NCBI RefSeq assembly: GCF_014838735.1
Contig: NZ_JABUXQ010000003.1
Location: 1 to 64,000, forward strand
Direction: 5' to 3'
DNA length: 64,000 nt
From: Limosilactobacillus portuensis
Lineage (GTDB): Bacteria; Bacillota; Bacilli; Lactobacillales; Lactobacillaceae
Part shown: positions 41,599 to 51,371 of the stretch, in pieces
Position numbering within the stretch: position 1 is the first letter of the stretch
How the letters are laid out: every line of letters starts with the position of its first letter
Made by a program: the position numbers and the translations under genes
The notes under the pieces: model-generated
Seen by the model: only the letters and a program-made list of their open reading frames with translations
Told to the model about the DNA's origin: nothing
Database searches by the model: none

Positions 41599-43824
41599 AT
41601 GAGTATCCACGTTAATGAAGAGCACAAGTTATTCCATTTGCAAACGGCAAAGACAAGTTACATCTTCAAAATTCTGGAAAATGGGAATGCGGGACAATTA
41701 TATTACGGTCCCCAGATTCCTGTAAAAAAGGATTACCCTAACCTTGCCAGTCGTGAAGAACATGATTGTACAAACACGTTAACTGTTGACCAAAGCGACT
41801 TCCAGTTGGAACTCATTAAGCAGGAATATGCGGGCCTTGGAAAAGGGGATTACCGTTATCCTGCTTACCAAATTACCTATCCAAACGGTTCACGAACTTC
41901 AGAATTTGAATATACAGGTTATGAAGTTGCAGATGGCAAGGAACGACTTAAGAATATGCCATCAGCATTTGATGACCAGGGTGATGATTCACAAACTCTG
42001 ACAGTAACTTTTAAAGATGAGTTAGCTAACCTTGTTCTCCAACTTCACTACACCGTCTTTGAAAAAGAAGATGTCATCGTTCGGAGTGCAACCTTCATTA
42101 ATCGTGGCCAAGAAGCCGTAACTCTTGATCGAGCTCTCAGTCTCCAATTAGACTTGCCAGATCATGATTATGACATGCTTCAATTCTCAGGAAGTTGGGC
42201 TCGGGAACGCCACTTAATTCGGACACCGCTCCGTTCCGGAATTCAAAGTATTGGTAGCTTGCGGGTTGCCTCAAGCCACCAACAAAACCCATTCTTTGCT
42301 TTGGCCCGACCACATACTGATAACCATCAGGGAGCAGCATTTGGGTTTAACTTCATTTATTCTGGTAACTTCATTGACTCGGTTGAGGTCGATCAATTTG
42401 ACACCACTCGGGTATTAGTGGGAATTAATCCAGATGATTTTGGATGGAAGTTAGCAAATGGTGAAAGTTTCCAAACTCCAGAAGCCGTGATGACTTATAC
42501 TAGCGATGGCTTAAACCAAATGAGTCAGCAGTTAGGTGCTTTCTATCAAGATCACCTGATTAACCAGCATTTTGCCCACCAAGATCGGCCGATTCTGATC
42601 AACAACTGGGAAGCTACTTTCATGGACTTTAACGAAGCAAAATTAATGAAGATCGTTGAGCAGGCTGACAAGCTTGGGATCGAAATGTTTGTCCTTGATG
42701 ATGGCTGGTTTGGCCACCGGGACGATGATAAATCAAGTTTAGGTGACTGGTTTGTTGATCAAAAGAAGTTTAGTAATGGAATCAGTGGCTTTGCTGATCG
42801 GGTTCACGACAAGGGGATGAAATTTGGTCTCTGGTTTGAACCAGAAATGATTTCAGTTGATAGTAAGCTTTATGAAAAGCACCCTGATTGGATGATTGCA
42901 ACTCCTGGTCGTCAAGGGACTCCTGCCCGAAACCAGTATGTCCTTGATATGACCAGGCAAGAAGTCGTTGACTACTTATTCGAGCATATGAGTGCAATTA
43001 TTAAGCAAACGAAGCTCGACTACATTAAGTGGGACATGAACCGCAACATCACTGAAATGTACGGTGCAAAGTTACCTGCTGACCAGCAACTTGAATTCCC
43101 TCACCGGTATATCCTGGGTGTTTATCAATTATATGCTCGGTTAACCGAGGCCTTTCCAAAGGTTCTTTTTGAATCATGTGCTTCAGGTGGTGGCCGGTTC
43201 GATCTTGGAATGATGTACTATGCTCCACAAGCTTGGTGCAGTGATGATACTGATGCCATTGAACGGATTAAAATTCAGGATGGAACTTCATATGGTTATA
43301 CCCAGAATATGTGGGGAGCCCATGTTTCGGCTGTTCCAAATGATCAAGTTGGGCGGTTAACGTCGCTTGATACGCGGGTAGCGGTTGCTTACTTTGGTGA
43401 CTTTGGTTATGAATTGGACATTACCAAGATGGCTGCAGATGAACTAGCCACGATTAAGAAGCAGGTGGCTTTCTACAAGCAGTACCGGCACCTCTTCCAA
43501 TTCGGGAAGTTCTACCGACTTGATAATCCAGACACCAATAATGATAATGTCTATGGTTGGCAAGTAGTTAACGAGGACCGGAGTGAAGCAATTCTTGCCC
43601 GGTTCCAAATCCTCAACGGTGCTAACCCTGCTTATATTCGGGTATACTTTGCTGGACTAGATCCAGAAGCTACCTACACTGTTAATGATGGTCAAGAACG
43701 GATCTCTGGAGCTGAGTTAATGAATGCTGGTTACTTTGTTCCGCGGATTATGGACCGCACGAAGCCCGAAAAGGATCCGTCAGACTTTAGCAGTCGGCTG
43801 TTCATCGCGAAGAAAGTTAAATAG
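41599..43824 (+). CDS. melA: Alpha-galactosidase, GH36
   Basis: A 741-residue intracellular glycoside hydrolase cleaving melibiose, raffinose and stachyose. The nucleophile is D479 in YIKWDMNR and the acid/base is D549 within WCSDDTDAIERI; ESCASGGGRFDLGM and LFVLDDGWFG-like motifs (MFVLDDGWFG) are present. The length is the normal one for lactobacillar enzymes, and there is no signal peptide. It starts with ATG 41599 behind AAAGGAG. It is the last gene of the AraC/LacS/MelA locus and remains intact although the transporter is broken. Confidence 0.95.
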   Translation: MSIHVNEEHKLFHLQTAKTSYIFKILENGNAGQLYYGPQIPVKKDYPNLASREEHDCTNTLTVDQSDFQLELIKQEYAGLGKGDYRYPAYQITYPNGSRTSEFEYTGYEVADGKERLKNMPSAFDDQGDDSQTLTVTFKDELANLVLQLHYTVFEKEDVIVRSATFINRGQEAVTLDRALSLQLDLPDHDYDMLQFSGSWARERHLIRTPLRSGIQSIGSLRVASSHQQNPFFALARPHTDNHQGAAFGFNFIYSGNFIDSVEVDQFDTTRVLVGINPDDFGWKLANGESFQTPEAVMTYTSDGLNQMSQQLGAFYQDHLINQHFAHQDRPILINNWEATFMDFNEAKLMKIVEQADKLGIEMFVLDDGWFGHRDDDKSSLGDWFVDQKKFSNGISGFADRVHDKGMKFGLWFEPEMISVDSKLYEKHPDWMIATPGRQGTPARNQYVLDMTRQEVVDYLFEHMSAIIKQTKLDYIKWDMNRNITEMYGAKLPADQQLEFPHRYILGVYQLYARLTEAFPKVLFESCASGGGRFDLGMMYYAPQAWCSDDTDAIERIKIQDGTSYGYTQNMWGAHVSAVPNDQVGRLTSLDTRVAVAYFGDFGYELDITKMAADELATIKKQVAFYKQYRHLFQFGKFYRLDNPDTNNDNVYGWQVVNEDRSEAILARFQILNGANPAYIRVYFAGLDPEATYTVNDGQERISGAELMNAGYFVPRIMDRTKPEKDPSDFSSRLFIAKKVK

Positions 43825-43852
43825 GATTAACATAGTTAAAATTTAAAGATGA

Positions 43853-43888
43853 GAGGACGGGAAAAACGTTAAGTTTTTTCCCGCCCTC
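43853..43888. terminator. Hairpin after melA
   Basis: GAGG-CGGGAAAAA pairs with TTTTTCCCG-CCTC. The stem itself supplies the T-rich run; the sequence after it (TATATATAC) is A/T-rich but lacks a clean T-tract, so termination efficiency is uncertain. Confidence 0.55.
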
Positions 43889-43930
43889 TATATATACTTA
43901 TTAATCTCCGAACTTAGAGAGTCTAATCGC

Positions 43931-44036
43931 GGGAATTAACTGAGGGACTCGAGCCTAACTACGAACGACTCTGATGATTTCATCATCATTCATCGTTCTA
44001 GGTTAGTCAACCGTCCCTCCGAGAAAGTTAATTCCC
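43931..44036. repeat. 106-base imperfect inverted repeat
   Basis: GGGAATTAACT pairs with AGTTAATTCCC, GGGAC with GTCCC, CTAACTACGAACGA with TCGTTCTAGGTTAG, and GATGAT with ATCATC at the tip. It lies between the convergent melA and Fnr-like genes. It has the same long-hairpin form as the dispersed repeats but a different sequence. Confidence 0.8.
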
Positions 44037-44050
44037 AGCTTCGTATCTTT

Positions 44051-44701
44051 TTAATTATTCAGCGTTATTTGTTGGCCGTTAACGGTAATTTTTCCAGCCG
44101 ACTGAAGTGAGTTTAGTTGTCGACTTAACGTCTCTGGAGTTAATCCGAGAAAATTAGCTAAGTCCTTTTTCTTAAAGGGGAGGGTAAATGAGACGCTTCC
44201 TGCTCGGGTTCCTTCTTCCTTAAGGTAATCAAGGACCCGATCCTGAGCGTTCATTGAGTTTCGCCGAATGGTATTCTTCTCTGCCATTATTAAGCGCTGA
44301 CCAAAATCATTTAAAAGCGTCAAGGAAAGATCGGGTGTTTCATTTAACATCTTTTGAAAATCTTGTCGGTTCATAGAACACACCAGACAATCTTCTGTCG
44401 CCTGGATGAAGTTTTCGTGATCTTTTTGGCTAAATAGATTTTCTTGCCCGGTCGAATCACCCTTTGCCAAGACGCCGAGGACCGTTTCTTTACCATCTTC
44501 GTTTAATGAATAGATTTTGGCGTGTCCTGAATCAATCACGATCATTCCATCCTGACCGTCTAATGGTTGACGGATTAGACTTCCTTTCGGAAAAAAGTCT
44601 TGGTGAGAGGTGATTGTCACTAACTTCTTTTTAAGGGAGAGTGGCAAATTCTTAAAAATTGAGGCTTTGCTTAGACAGGCAACTTCAGAATGTTTAGACA
44701 A
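44051..44701 (-). CDS. Crp/Fnr-family regulator (FLP/FNR-like)
   Basis: A regulator of 216 residues with an N-terminal cyclic-nucleotide-binding-like barrel (about 10-125, with GDSTGQENLF) and a C-terminal winged helix (KKDLANFLGLTPETLSRQLN, about 170-190). Three cysteines are placed where redox-sensing members have them: C9 near the N-terminus and C105/C108 (EDCLVCSM). The start is probably TTG 44701, nine bases after AAAGG; ATG 44710 is only two bases from that site. An exact FNR-type box lies 16 bases upstream, and NADH oxidase is divergent, so control of oxygen response is likely. Confidence 0.83.
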   Translation of the reverse strand: MSKHSEVACLSKASIFKNLPLSLKKKLVTITSHQDFFPKGSLIRQPLDGQDGMIVIDSGHAKIYSLNEDGKETVLGVLAKGDSTGQENLFSQKDHENFIQATEDCLVCSMNRQDFQKMLNETPDLSLTLLNDFGQRLIMAEKNTIRRNSMNAQDRVLDYLKEEGTRAGSVSFTLPFKKKDLANFLGLTPETLSRQLNSLQSAGKITVNGQQITLNN

Positions 44702-44716
44702 ATTAACCATCCTTTC

Positions 44717-44730
44717 TTGATTTAAATCAA
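44717..44730. promoter_or_regulatory. FNR-type operator
   Basis: TTGATTTAAATCAA is a perfect palindrome and an exact match to the FNR/FLP consensus TTGAT-N4-ATCAA. It lies just before the Fnr-like gene and about 97 bases before the NADH oxidase start. Confidence 0.8.
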
Positions 44731-44826
44731 TTTAATTATACATACTTCTGCATATAATCAAAGCAACAAGTTTTGGTACTTGTTTAAATATTTAAGTTAA
44801 TTATTGAACAAAGCGAGGCTATCAAA

Positions 44827-46167
44827 ATGAAGGTTATTATTGTTGGTTGTACCCATGCCGGAACGATTACTGCTACCCAGATTTTAAAGGATCATCCGGA
44901 GACTGATGTGACTATCTATGAGCGGAACGATAATGTTTCATTCTTGTCATGCGGAATTGCTGTTTACCTAAGCGGGGATGTTGGTGATCCAGATGCAATG
45001 TTTTACTCCAGTCCTGAGCAATTAAGTCAACTAGGTGCTGAAGTTCACATGCAACATAATGTTACCAGCATTGATCCCGAAACAAAGACGGTTAAGGTAA
45101 CTGATTTAGTAACTGGTGAAGAAAAGATCGACCACTACGATAAGTTAGTTGATACCACTGGTTCATGGCCAGTTATTCCGCCAATTGAGGGTGTTGACGG
45201 TGAGCATGTATACTTATGCAAGAATTACCATCATGCTAAGAAACTATTTAGTGCTGCTAAGGATGCCCAACGAGTAGTCGTTATTGGTGGTGGTTATATC
45301 GGTGTTGAATTGGTTGAAGCTTATACTCGCCAGAACAAGAATGTAACATTGATTGATGGGGCACCACGGATGCTTCACAAGTACTTCGATCAGGAATATA
45401 CCGACCGAATTGAACAGCAATTTAAGGATCATGGAGCAACCCTAGCTTTTAATCAGCGAGTAACTGCCTTTGAAGAACATGACGATGGGGTAACCGTGAA
45501 GACGGATAAGGGAAGTTTTGATGCTGATATTGCGATTCTTTGTGTTGGCTTCCGACCAAACACTGATCTTCTCAAGGGCAAAGTTAAGATGCATGATAAT
45601 GGAGCAATCGTAACTAACGAATACATGCAATCATCCGATCCCGATATTTATGCTGCTGGAGATTCTACCAGTGTTCACTACAACCCAACTGGTAAGGATG
45701 CTTACATTCCGTTGGCAACCAACGCAATTCGTCAGGGAACGATGGTCGGTGTTAACATTTTTGGCAACAAGATGCGTGACATGGGAACCCAGTCTAGCTC
45801 TGGCTTGAACCTCTATGGGACGACAATGGTTTCTTCAGGCTTAACGTTGGAAAATGCTAAGGAAGCAGGAATTGATGCGGACTCAGTAACGATTGAAGAT
45901 AATTACCGTCCGGAATTTATGCCAACGACTGAAAAAGTTTTGATGACCCTTGTTTGGGATAAGAAGACTCGGCAAATCATTGGTGGTCAATTGATGAGTA
46001 AGTATGATGTTGCTCAGTCAGCTGGTGTCTTGTCATTATGCATTCAAGATAAGCACACAATTGATTACCTCGCTTTTGTTGACATGCTCTTCCAACCAAA
46101 CTTTGATCGACCATTTAATTATCTGAACATTTTAGCTCAAGCTGCTGTCGCTAAGGCAAATAAGTAG
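44827..46167 (+). CDS. nox: NADH oxidase, probably water-forming
   Basis: A 446-residue flavoprotein of the pyridine nucleotide-disulfide reductase family. FAD site VIIVGCTHAGTITATQIL, redox-active C42 in FLSCGIAVYLSG, NADH site VVVIGGGYIGVELVEAY and FAD-binding DIYAAGDST. A single redox cysteine is typical of H2O-forming NADH oxidase (also CoA-disulfide reductase). It removes oxygen and regenerates NAD+, valuable in heterofermentative metabolism. It starts with ATG 44827 behind AAAGCGAGG. The divergent Fnr-like gene and the box between them point to oxygen-dependent control. Confidence 0.88.
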   Translation: MKVIIVGCTHAGTITATQILKDHPETDVTIYERNDNVSFLSCGIAVYLSGDVGDPDAMFYSSPEQLSQLGAEVHMQHNVTSIDPETKTVKVTDLVTGEEKIDHYDKLVDTTGSWPVIPPIEGVDGEHVYLCKNYHHAKKLFSAAKDAQRVVVIGGGYIGVELVEAYTRQNKNVTLIDGAPRMLHKYFDQEYTDRIEQQFKDHGATLAFNQRVTAFEEHDDGVTVKTDKGSFDADIAILCVGFRPNTDLLKGKVKMHDNGAIVTNEYMQSSDPDIYAAGDSTSVHYNPTGKDAYIPLATNAIRQGTMVGVNIFGNKMRDMGTQSSSGLNLYGTTMVSSGLTLENAKEAGIDADSVTIEDNYRPEFMPTTEKVLMTLVWDKKTRQIIGGQLMSKYDVAQSAGVLSLCIQDKHTIDYLAFVDMLFQPNFDRPFNYLNILAQAAVAKANK

Positions 46168-46242
46168 GAACGAGAACTAGCACTTGTGCTTTGCTGACAA
46201 CTCGAAGCAAGCCGTGATTAGACTGAAACTATTAATAATAAT

Positions 46243-46290
46243 TAGAGTCCAGGAGAAAGCATTTTGCTTTTCCCTGGACTCTTTCTTTAT
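46243..46290. terminator. Terminator between nox and the methyltransferase
   Basis: AGAGTCCAGG-AAGC pairs with GCTT-CCTGGACTCT and is followed by TTCTTTATTTT. It overlaps the last codon of the convergent methyltransferase gene by a few bases. Confidence 0.88.
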
Positions 46291-47255
46291 TTTAAATTAT
46301 CTTTTTCCTTCAAATATTTTTTTTGGAGAGATAAACTGTTTCGTGGCCAAAACACGCCATCAGCGTATCCTTGGATATGTGAATCATTATTAGCCTTGTT
46401 AAGCCGATATTGTCCCCATGCACAGTAGAGAAGACTTTGCTCAATACCAATAAAATGACGTCCCAGTTTTTTAGCCGTAACCAGACTTGAACCAGCACCA
46501 GCAAAGGGGTCAAGAATTAGGTCACCAGGATTAGAACTAGCAAGGATAACTTTGGCCATTAGTTTTTCGGGTTTTTGGGTCGGGTGATCTGTATTCTCAG
46601 GCATTGACCAATAAGGAATTGAAATATCATCCCAAAGGTTGCTGGGCATGGTATCACGAAAGTTGCCGGCTTTAGTTGCCTGCCAATCTTTAGCGTGACC
46701 ATCTTCCTTATATGGTGCTACTACTGGTCGTCGCTGTTTAACCTGATCAACGTTAAATACATAGTTATGGGGGTTGACGGTTAAGAACCAGATATCCTCG
46801 GAACTGTTCTTCCAGTTGGTTAGCGCGCCCCGACCCTTTTCCCGTTGCCAAGTAATTCGATTTTTGACCGTGAAGTGCTGCTCTAATACTGGAGCGAGGA
46901 CGATACTGGTTTCCCAATCCGCAAAGACGTAGACGCTAGCACTAGCCTTTAATAGTGGCTTTAGCTTATTAATCCAGCCCTCAGTGTATTGTTGGTATTC
47001 AGCTGGCTTCATTTGTTTAAACGTCATGCCATCGTACTTTTTATTTAGGTTATACGGAGGATCGACAAGCGCAAGATCGATTGAATGACTTGGCAGTTGG
47101 TCCATTACCCGAAATGAATCGCCGTTGATCACCTTATCGGTAACCTGATCAAGAGAAAAAGGTTCTTCCTTTTTAGATTGAATGATCTTTGCCATCACAT
47201 CTGCTGGTGCGTCCGCTAGGCTAAAATCAATCGTTTTATTGCGCTTTGATTTCAC
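46287..47255 (-). CDS. Solitary DNA methyltransferase, beta-class (probably N6-adenine)
   Basis: A 322-residue site-specific methyltransferase. The catalytic motif D65PPYN comes first and the AdoMet motif (DPFAGAGSSLVTAKKLGRHFIGIE) near the C-terminus, the beta-class order. DPPY points to N6-adenine, although N4-cytosine cannot be excluded. No restriction endonuclease or specificity gene is adjacent, so it is either a regulatory/orphan enzyme or a leftover of a restriction system. Start GTG 47255 is preferred, eight bases after CGGGAG; GTG 47264 is too close to that site. The recognition sequence is unknown. Confidence 0.86.
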   Translation of the reverse strand: MKSKRNKTIDFSLADAPADVMAKIIQSKKEEPFSLDQVTDKVINGDSFRVMDQLPSHSIDLALVDPPYNLNKKYDGMTFKQMKPAEYQQYTEGWINKLKPLLKASASVYVFADWETSIVLAPVLEQHFTVKNRITWQREKGRGALTNWKNSSEDIWFLTVNPHNYVFNVDQVKQRRPVVAPYKEDGHAKDWQATKAGNFRDTMPSNLWDDISIPYWSMPENTDHPTQKPEKLMAKVILASSNPGDLILDPFAGAGSSLVTAKKLGRHFIGIEQSLLYCAWGQYRLNKANNDSHIQGYADGVFWPRNSLSLQKKYLKEKDNLK

Positions 47256-47360
47256 GACTCTCACTCCCGTACTAATGTTAAATCATAGTTCCATTATACA
47301 AGATCCCATGACCTAATCTTGATTTTTCCTGGGAGAATAGCTTAAAATAGTCGGTAAATA

Positions 47361-47522
47361 AGTAGTGTGAGTAACAGCGAGGGATGGTTGATGAAAAGAT
47401 CCCCAAAGCACGAACTGGTTACAATTAAAAATGATATTAAAGTGGCAGTGGTTCGCTGCAATTTAGGTGGTACCGCGCAGTTGATGCGTCCTATTAGTTT
47501 GAATAGCTAGTAGGGCGTTTTT
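47361..47522 (+). promoter_or_regulatory. T-box leader, tryptophan type, compact, with terminator
   Basis: The T-box AGGTGGTACCGCG is at 47465-47477. The terminator pairs CGTCCTA-TAG with CTAGTAGGGCG and ends in TTTTT (47487-47522). Stem I is short: GTAAC (about 47371-47375) pairs with GTTAC (47418-47422), and CGAAC-TGG places TGG (47416-47418) as the Trp specifier. Uncharged tRNA-Trp would induce trpS. It is much shorter than the Met leader at 27900. Confidence 0.82.
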
Positions 47523-47529
47523 GATTTAA

Positions 47530-48567
<1,038 letters not shown>

Positions 48568-48950
48568 AGTGTGAGCCGTGACGAATTAGCAACTGAGCAC
48601 TAGAAAATCCCGGACGATGATTGTTTACAATCAAGGACGGGATAGCTAGGCGGAAGTTGCGGTCACGGCGAACCGATTTTGGCTATGTTGCATTAATAAC
48701 GATTTCTCCGACGAACGACGTCTTGCCGTCGGAGTCGGAGGTCGTTAGCTCGAGGAAGGTTAGGGCGAGCACGTTTCAACTAAGTTGCCTAGCAGAGAGG
48801 CTGTTAGCTCTAGCAAGTTCCTGGCGAATGTTGTAGTAGGATGTCATCTAGGCGGAAGTTGCGGTCACGGCGAACACATTTCAGCTCAGTTTTACCTAGA
48901 ACACTAATTCTAACAAGTCCCGAGTGAATAAGTTAGCCACATTTACATTC
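48568..48950 (+). repeat. Composite hairpin-repeat block, copy 5
   Basis: It begins at the trpS TAG with AGTGTGAGCCGTGA. Hairpin 48589-48660 (GCAACT/AGTTGC, ATCCCGGA against GACGGGAT, GATTG/CAATC) is the inverse of 30698-30770. Hairpin 48698-48746 (AACGA/TCGTT, CTCCGAC/GTCGGAG, ACGAC against GCCGT) is the same type as copy 4. Tails GGGCGAGCACGTTTCAACTA and GGCGAACACATTTCAGCTCA follow, and GGCGGAAGTTGCGGTCACGG occurs twice. No gene is seen in 48568-49159. Confidence 0.85.
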
Positions 48951-48954
48951 AAAC

Positions 48955-49004
48955 ACGACCCATAATTGTTAGTCCCAGCCCCTAACAAATATGGGTCGTT
49001 TTTT
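48955..49004 (+). terminator. Intrinsic terminator after the repeat block
   Basis: ACGACCCATA-TTGTTAG pairs with TAACAA-TATGGGTCGT and is followed by TTTTTT. It may end the trpS transcript after the whole repeat block. Confidence 0.88.
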
Positions 49005-49159
49005 ATCTGGTCAAATTTCACCAAGAACTAACCATAAAAAATAATCTTCCGTCCTTCCGATAGTTAACGGGTTCACACTCTGTTGAAGAACATGGTATTA
49101 TTAAGAGGATATTAAATTTCGCTTTTTTCTAAATAAAATACAGATTATCGGAGGTGAAA

Positions 49160-50110
49160 ATGGTGGAAGAAAACCTCGCGATTGTTGATCTTGGTTCCAA
49201 TTCGACAAGGATGGCAATTACCGAAATTGCACCTGATGGTCGTTTTCGTGAAATCAAACGGGTCAAAGAGAATACTCGTCTTTCAGAAGGAATGGGCCGG
49301 GAGAAAGTGCTTCAGAAAAATGCAATGGATCGAACGATTGCTGCCTTAAAAAGGTTCAAGAAAATTTATTCGACGGTACCTAATATTCAGGTACGAGCAA
49401 TTTCAACGGCAGCAGTTCGTCAGGCAAAGAATCGTCAAGAATTCTTAAACCGGGTCGAAAATGAAGTTGGTATTCACTTGCAAGTTCTTTCGGGGAAAAA
49501 AGAAGCATATTACGATTACCTGGGTGTCATTCGGACACTCAAACTCAACCACTGTTTAATTTTAGATGTTGGTGGCGCAAGTTGTGAGTTGATTTTAGTT
49601 CAGCAGCGGCGGGCACGGGACCTGATCTCACTTCCTGTTGGTGCAGTTAACTTATCCGAACAATTCCACTTAGGAGGGTATGTTCGCGCCACTGACCTGT
49701 TTCGGGCACAGGTTTCGATGAATGAACGGTTGACGAAAATTCCGTGGCTTCGTTATGCTACTCGGGTACCAATTGTCCTCTTGGGTGGTGCTAACCGAAC
49801 GCTTGCACGAATGACTCGGGCCTACCATCATCATGGACGGCGCCATTCTTCAGGGTCGATTCATGGATATCAATTGTCTTCACGAGTTGTTTTTGCAACT
49901 TATCGGGAACTTTTAAGTAAGAACCTTGCCCAACGCAAACGTATGCCAGGATTAGAACCAGAACGGGCAGACATTATTATCGGCGGGATGCTGCCACTTG
50001 TTTCACTCTTGCAACGGAATAGTGATGGCCGGGTGATCTTCTCCGAAAGTGGTGTTCGTGAAGGAATTATCACCGAGTACGTTAACCAAAGGAAGAAACA
50101 TCATGAGTAA
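49160..50110 (+). CDS. Ppx/GppA-family phosphatase
   Basis: A 316-residue protein of the exopolyphosphatase/guanosine pentaphosphatase family (ASKHA fold). The first phosphate loop reads AIVDLGSNSTRMAI and the second ILDVGGASCELILV. It lacks the C-terminal HD-like half of longer Ppx proteins, as in the short Firmicutes form. It hydrolyses polyphosphate or pppGpp. It starts with ATG 49160 behind CGGAGG. It overlaps mvaA by 8 bases and opens a four-gene operon. Confidence 0.87.
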   Translation: MVEENLAIVDLGSNSTRMAITEIAPDGRFREIKRVKENTRLSEGMGREKVLQKNAMDRTIAALKRFKKIYSTVPNIQVRAISTAAVRQAKNRQEFLNRVENEVGIHLQVLSGKKEAYYDYLGVIRTLKLNHCLILDVGGASCELILVQQRRARDLISLPVGAVNLSEQFHLGGYVRATDLFRAQVSMNERLTKIPWLRYATRVPIVLLGGANRTLARMTRAYHHHGRRHSSGSIHGYQLSSRVVFATYRELLSKNLAQRKRMPGLEPERADIIIGGMLPLVSLLQRNSDGRVIFSESGVREGIITEYVNQRKKHHE

Positions 50111-51371
50111 AATGCAATGGGCACACGGCTTTTATCGGCTAACGCCTGAACAACGACGGCAAATACTTGCCGATCGTTATCGGCTTTCCCGGTCGGAACA
50201 GGAATTACTCGAACAGCATACAAGTGATTTAGGAAATGACTTGGTTGAAAATTACATTACTGATTACCCATTGCCAGAGGGGATAGTTACTAATCTAGTA
50301 GTTAATGGCAAGGATTATACTGTACCGCTTGTTATTGAGGAACCTTCAGTAATTGCGGCAGCTAATAATGGGGCGCAGCGGATAGCTAAGTCTGGTGGCT
50401 TTAAGGCAGAAAAAGCTTCACGAGCGCTGGTAGGCCAAGTAGTTGTTGAGTTGCCTAATGATCCAGAAGCTAAAATTAACTGGCTAAAGAATCAGGAATC
50501 AACATTAATTACAATTGCAAATGCCGCTCACCCATCAATGCAAAAGCGGGGCGGCGGTGCTAAGCAAGTTCGTATTCGTCAAGTTGGACGGTTCATTAGT
50601 ATTGATTTGCTGATTGACGTTTGTCAGGCAATGGGCGCAAATACAGTTAATACGATGGCAGAAGCAGTTGCCCATTACTTGCGTGAAAATGGTGTTCATG
50701 TTGTTACTGCTATTCTCAGTAATTACGCCACGGATAGTTTGCAAACCGTAACTTGTAGTGTTGATTACGCGGAATTAGCGACGAAGCAGATGAGGGGCGA
50801 AGGAGTTGCCAAGCGGATCGCTGATTTAAGTGATTTGGCTCAGGTCGATCCATACAGGGCAGCAACCCATAATAAGGGCATCATGAACGGAATTGACGCT
50901 GCGTTGATTGCGAGTGGAAATGATTGGCGGGCAATTGAAAGCGGCGCTCATGCTTATGCTAGTCGTGATGGCCAGTATCGCGGCCTGAGCACATGGCAAA
51001 TTAGTGATAATCACCTTGAAGGGAAATTAACTCTGCCAATGCCCGTTGGTGTAGTTGGTGGTTCAATCGGGCTGAATCCTTTGACGAGCCTCAATTACCA
51101 TTTGAGTGGAATTCGGACTGCTCAAGAATTAGCCGCTGTGATTACTAGCTTAGGGTTAGCACAGAATCTGGCAGCGATCCGGGCATTAGCTACTACTGGG
51201 ATTCAAGCAGGCCATATGAAACTTCAATACCGGTCTTTGGCGATTAGCGTTGGCGCAAAACAATCAGAAATCGAACAACTAGTAAAAGAACTTCGGCAGC
51301 AACCATATGTTGACCGTGAAGTTGCTAAACAATTATTGACAACGTTACGAAAGGGGTCCACCAATGAGTGA
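50103..51371 (+). CDS. mvaA: Hydroxymethylglutaryl-CoA reductase, class II
   Basis: A 422-residue enzyme making mevalonate from HMG-CoA for isoprenoid synthesis. Motifs: ENYITDYPLPEG, catalytic E80 in EEPSVIAAANNG, MGANTVNTMAE, catalytic K257 in THNKGIMNGIDA and the late His in IQAGHMKLQ. The length and motifs are those of the bacterial class II (degradative-type fold, biosynthetic use in lactobacilli). Start ATG 50103 overlaps the Ppx stop and has AAAGGAAG upstream. ispE at 59160 belongs to the other isoprenoid route; its role beside a mevalonate enzyme is noted under findings. Confidence 0.95.
   Translation: MSKMQWAHGFYRLTPEQRRQILADRYRLSRSEQELLEQHTSDLGNDLVENYITDYPLPEGIVTNLVVNGKDYTVPLVIEEPSVIAAANNGAQRIAKSGGFKAEKASRALVGQVVVELPNDPEAKINWLKNQESTLITIANAAHPSMQKRGGGAKQVRIRQVGRFISIDLLIDVCQAMGANTVNTMAEAVAHYLRENGVHVVTAILSNYATDSLQTVTCSVDYAELATKQMRGEGVAKRIADLSDLAQVDPYRAATHNKGIMNGIDAALIASGNDWRAIESGAHAYASRDGQYRGLSTWQISDNHLEGKLTLPMPVGVVGGSIGLNPLTSLNYHLSGIRTAQELAAVITSLGLAQNLAAIRALATTGIQAGHMKLQYRSLAISVGAKQSEIEQLVKELRQQPYVDREVAKQLLTTLRKGSTNE

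Noticed and set aside
46287-47255. Restriction-modification system
   Set aside because: Only the methyltransferase is present; neighbours are nox and trpS, with no nuclease or specificity subunit.
48621-48836. A 71-codon reading frame inside the repeat block after trpS
   Set aside because: It is made of hairpin repeat sequence, lacks a ribosome site and has no protein-like composition.
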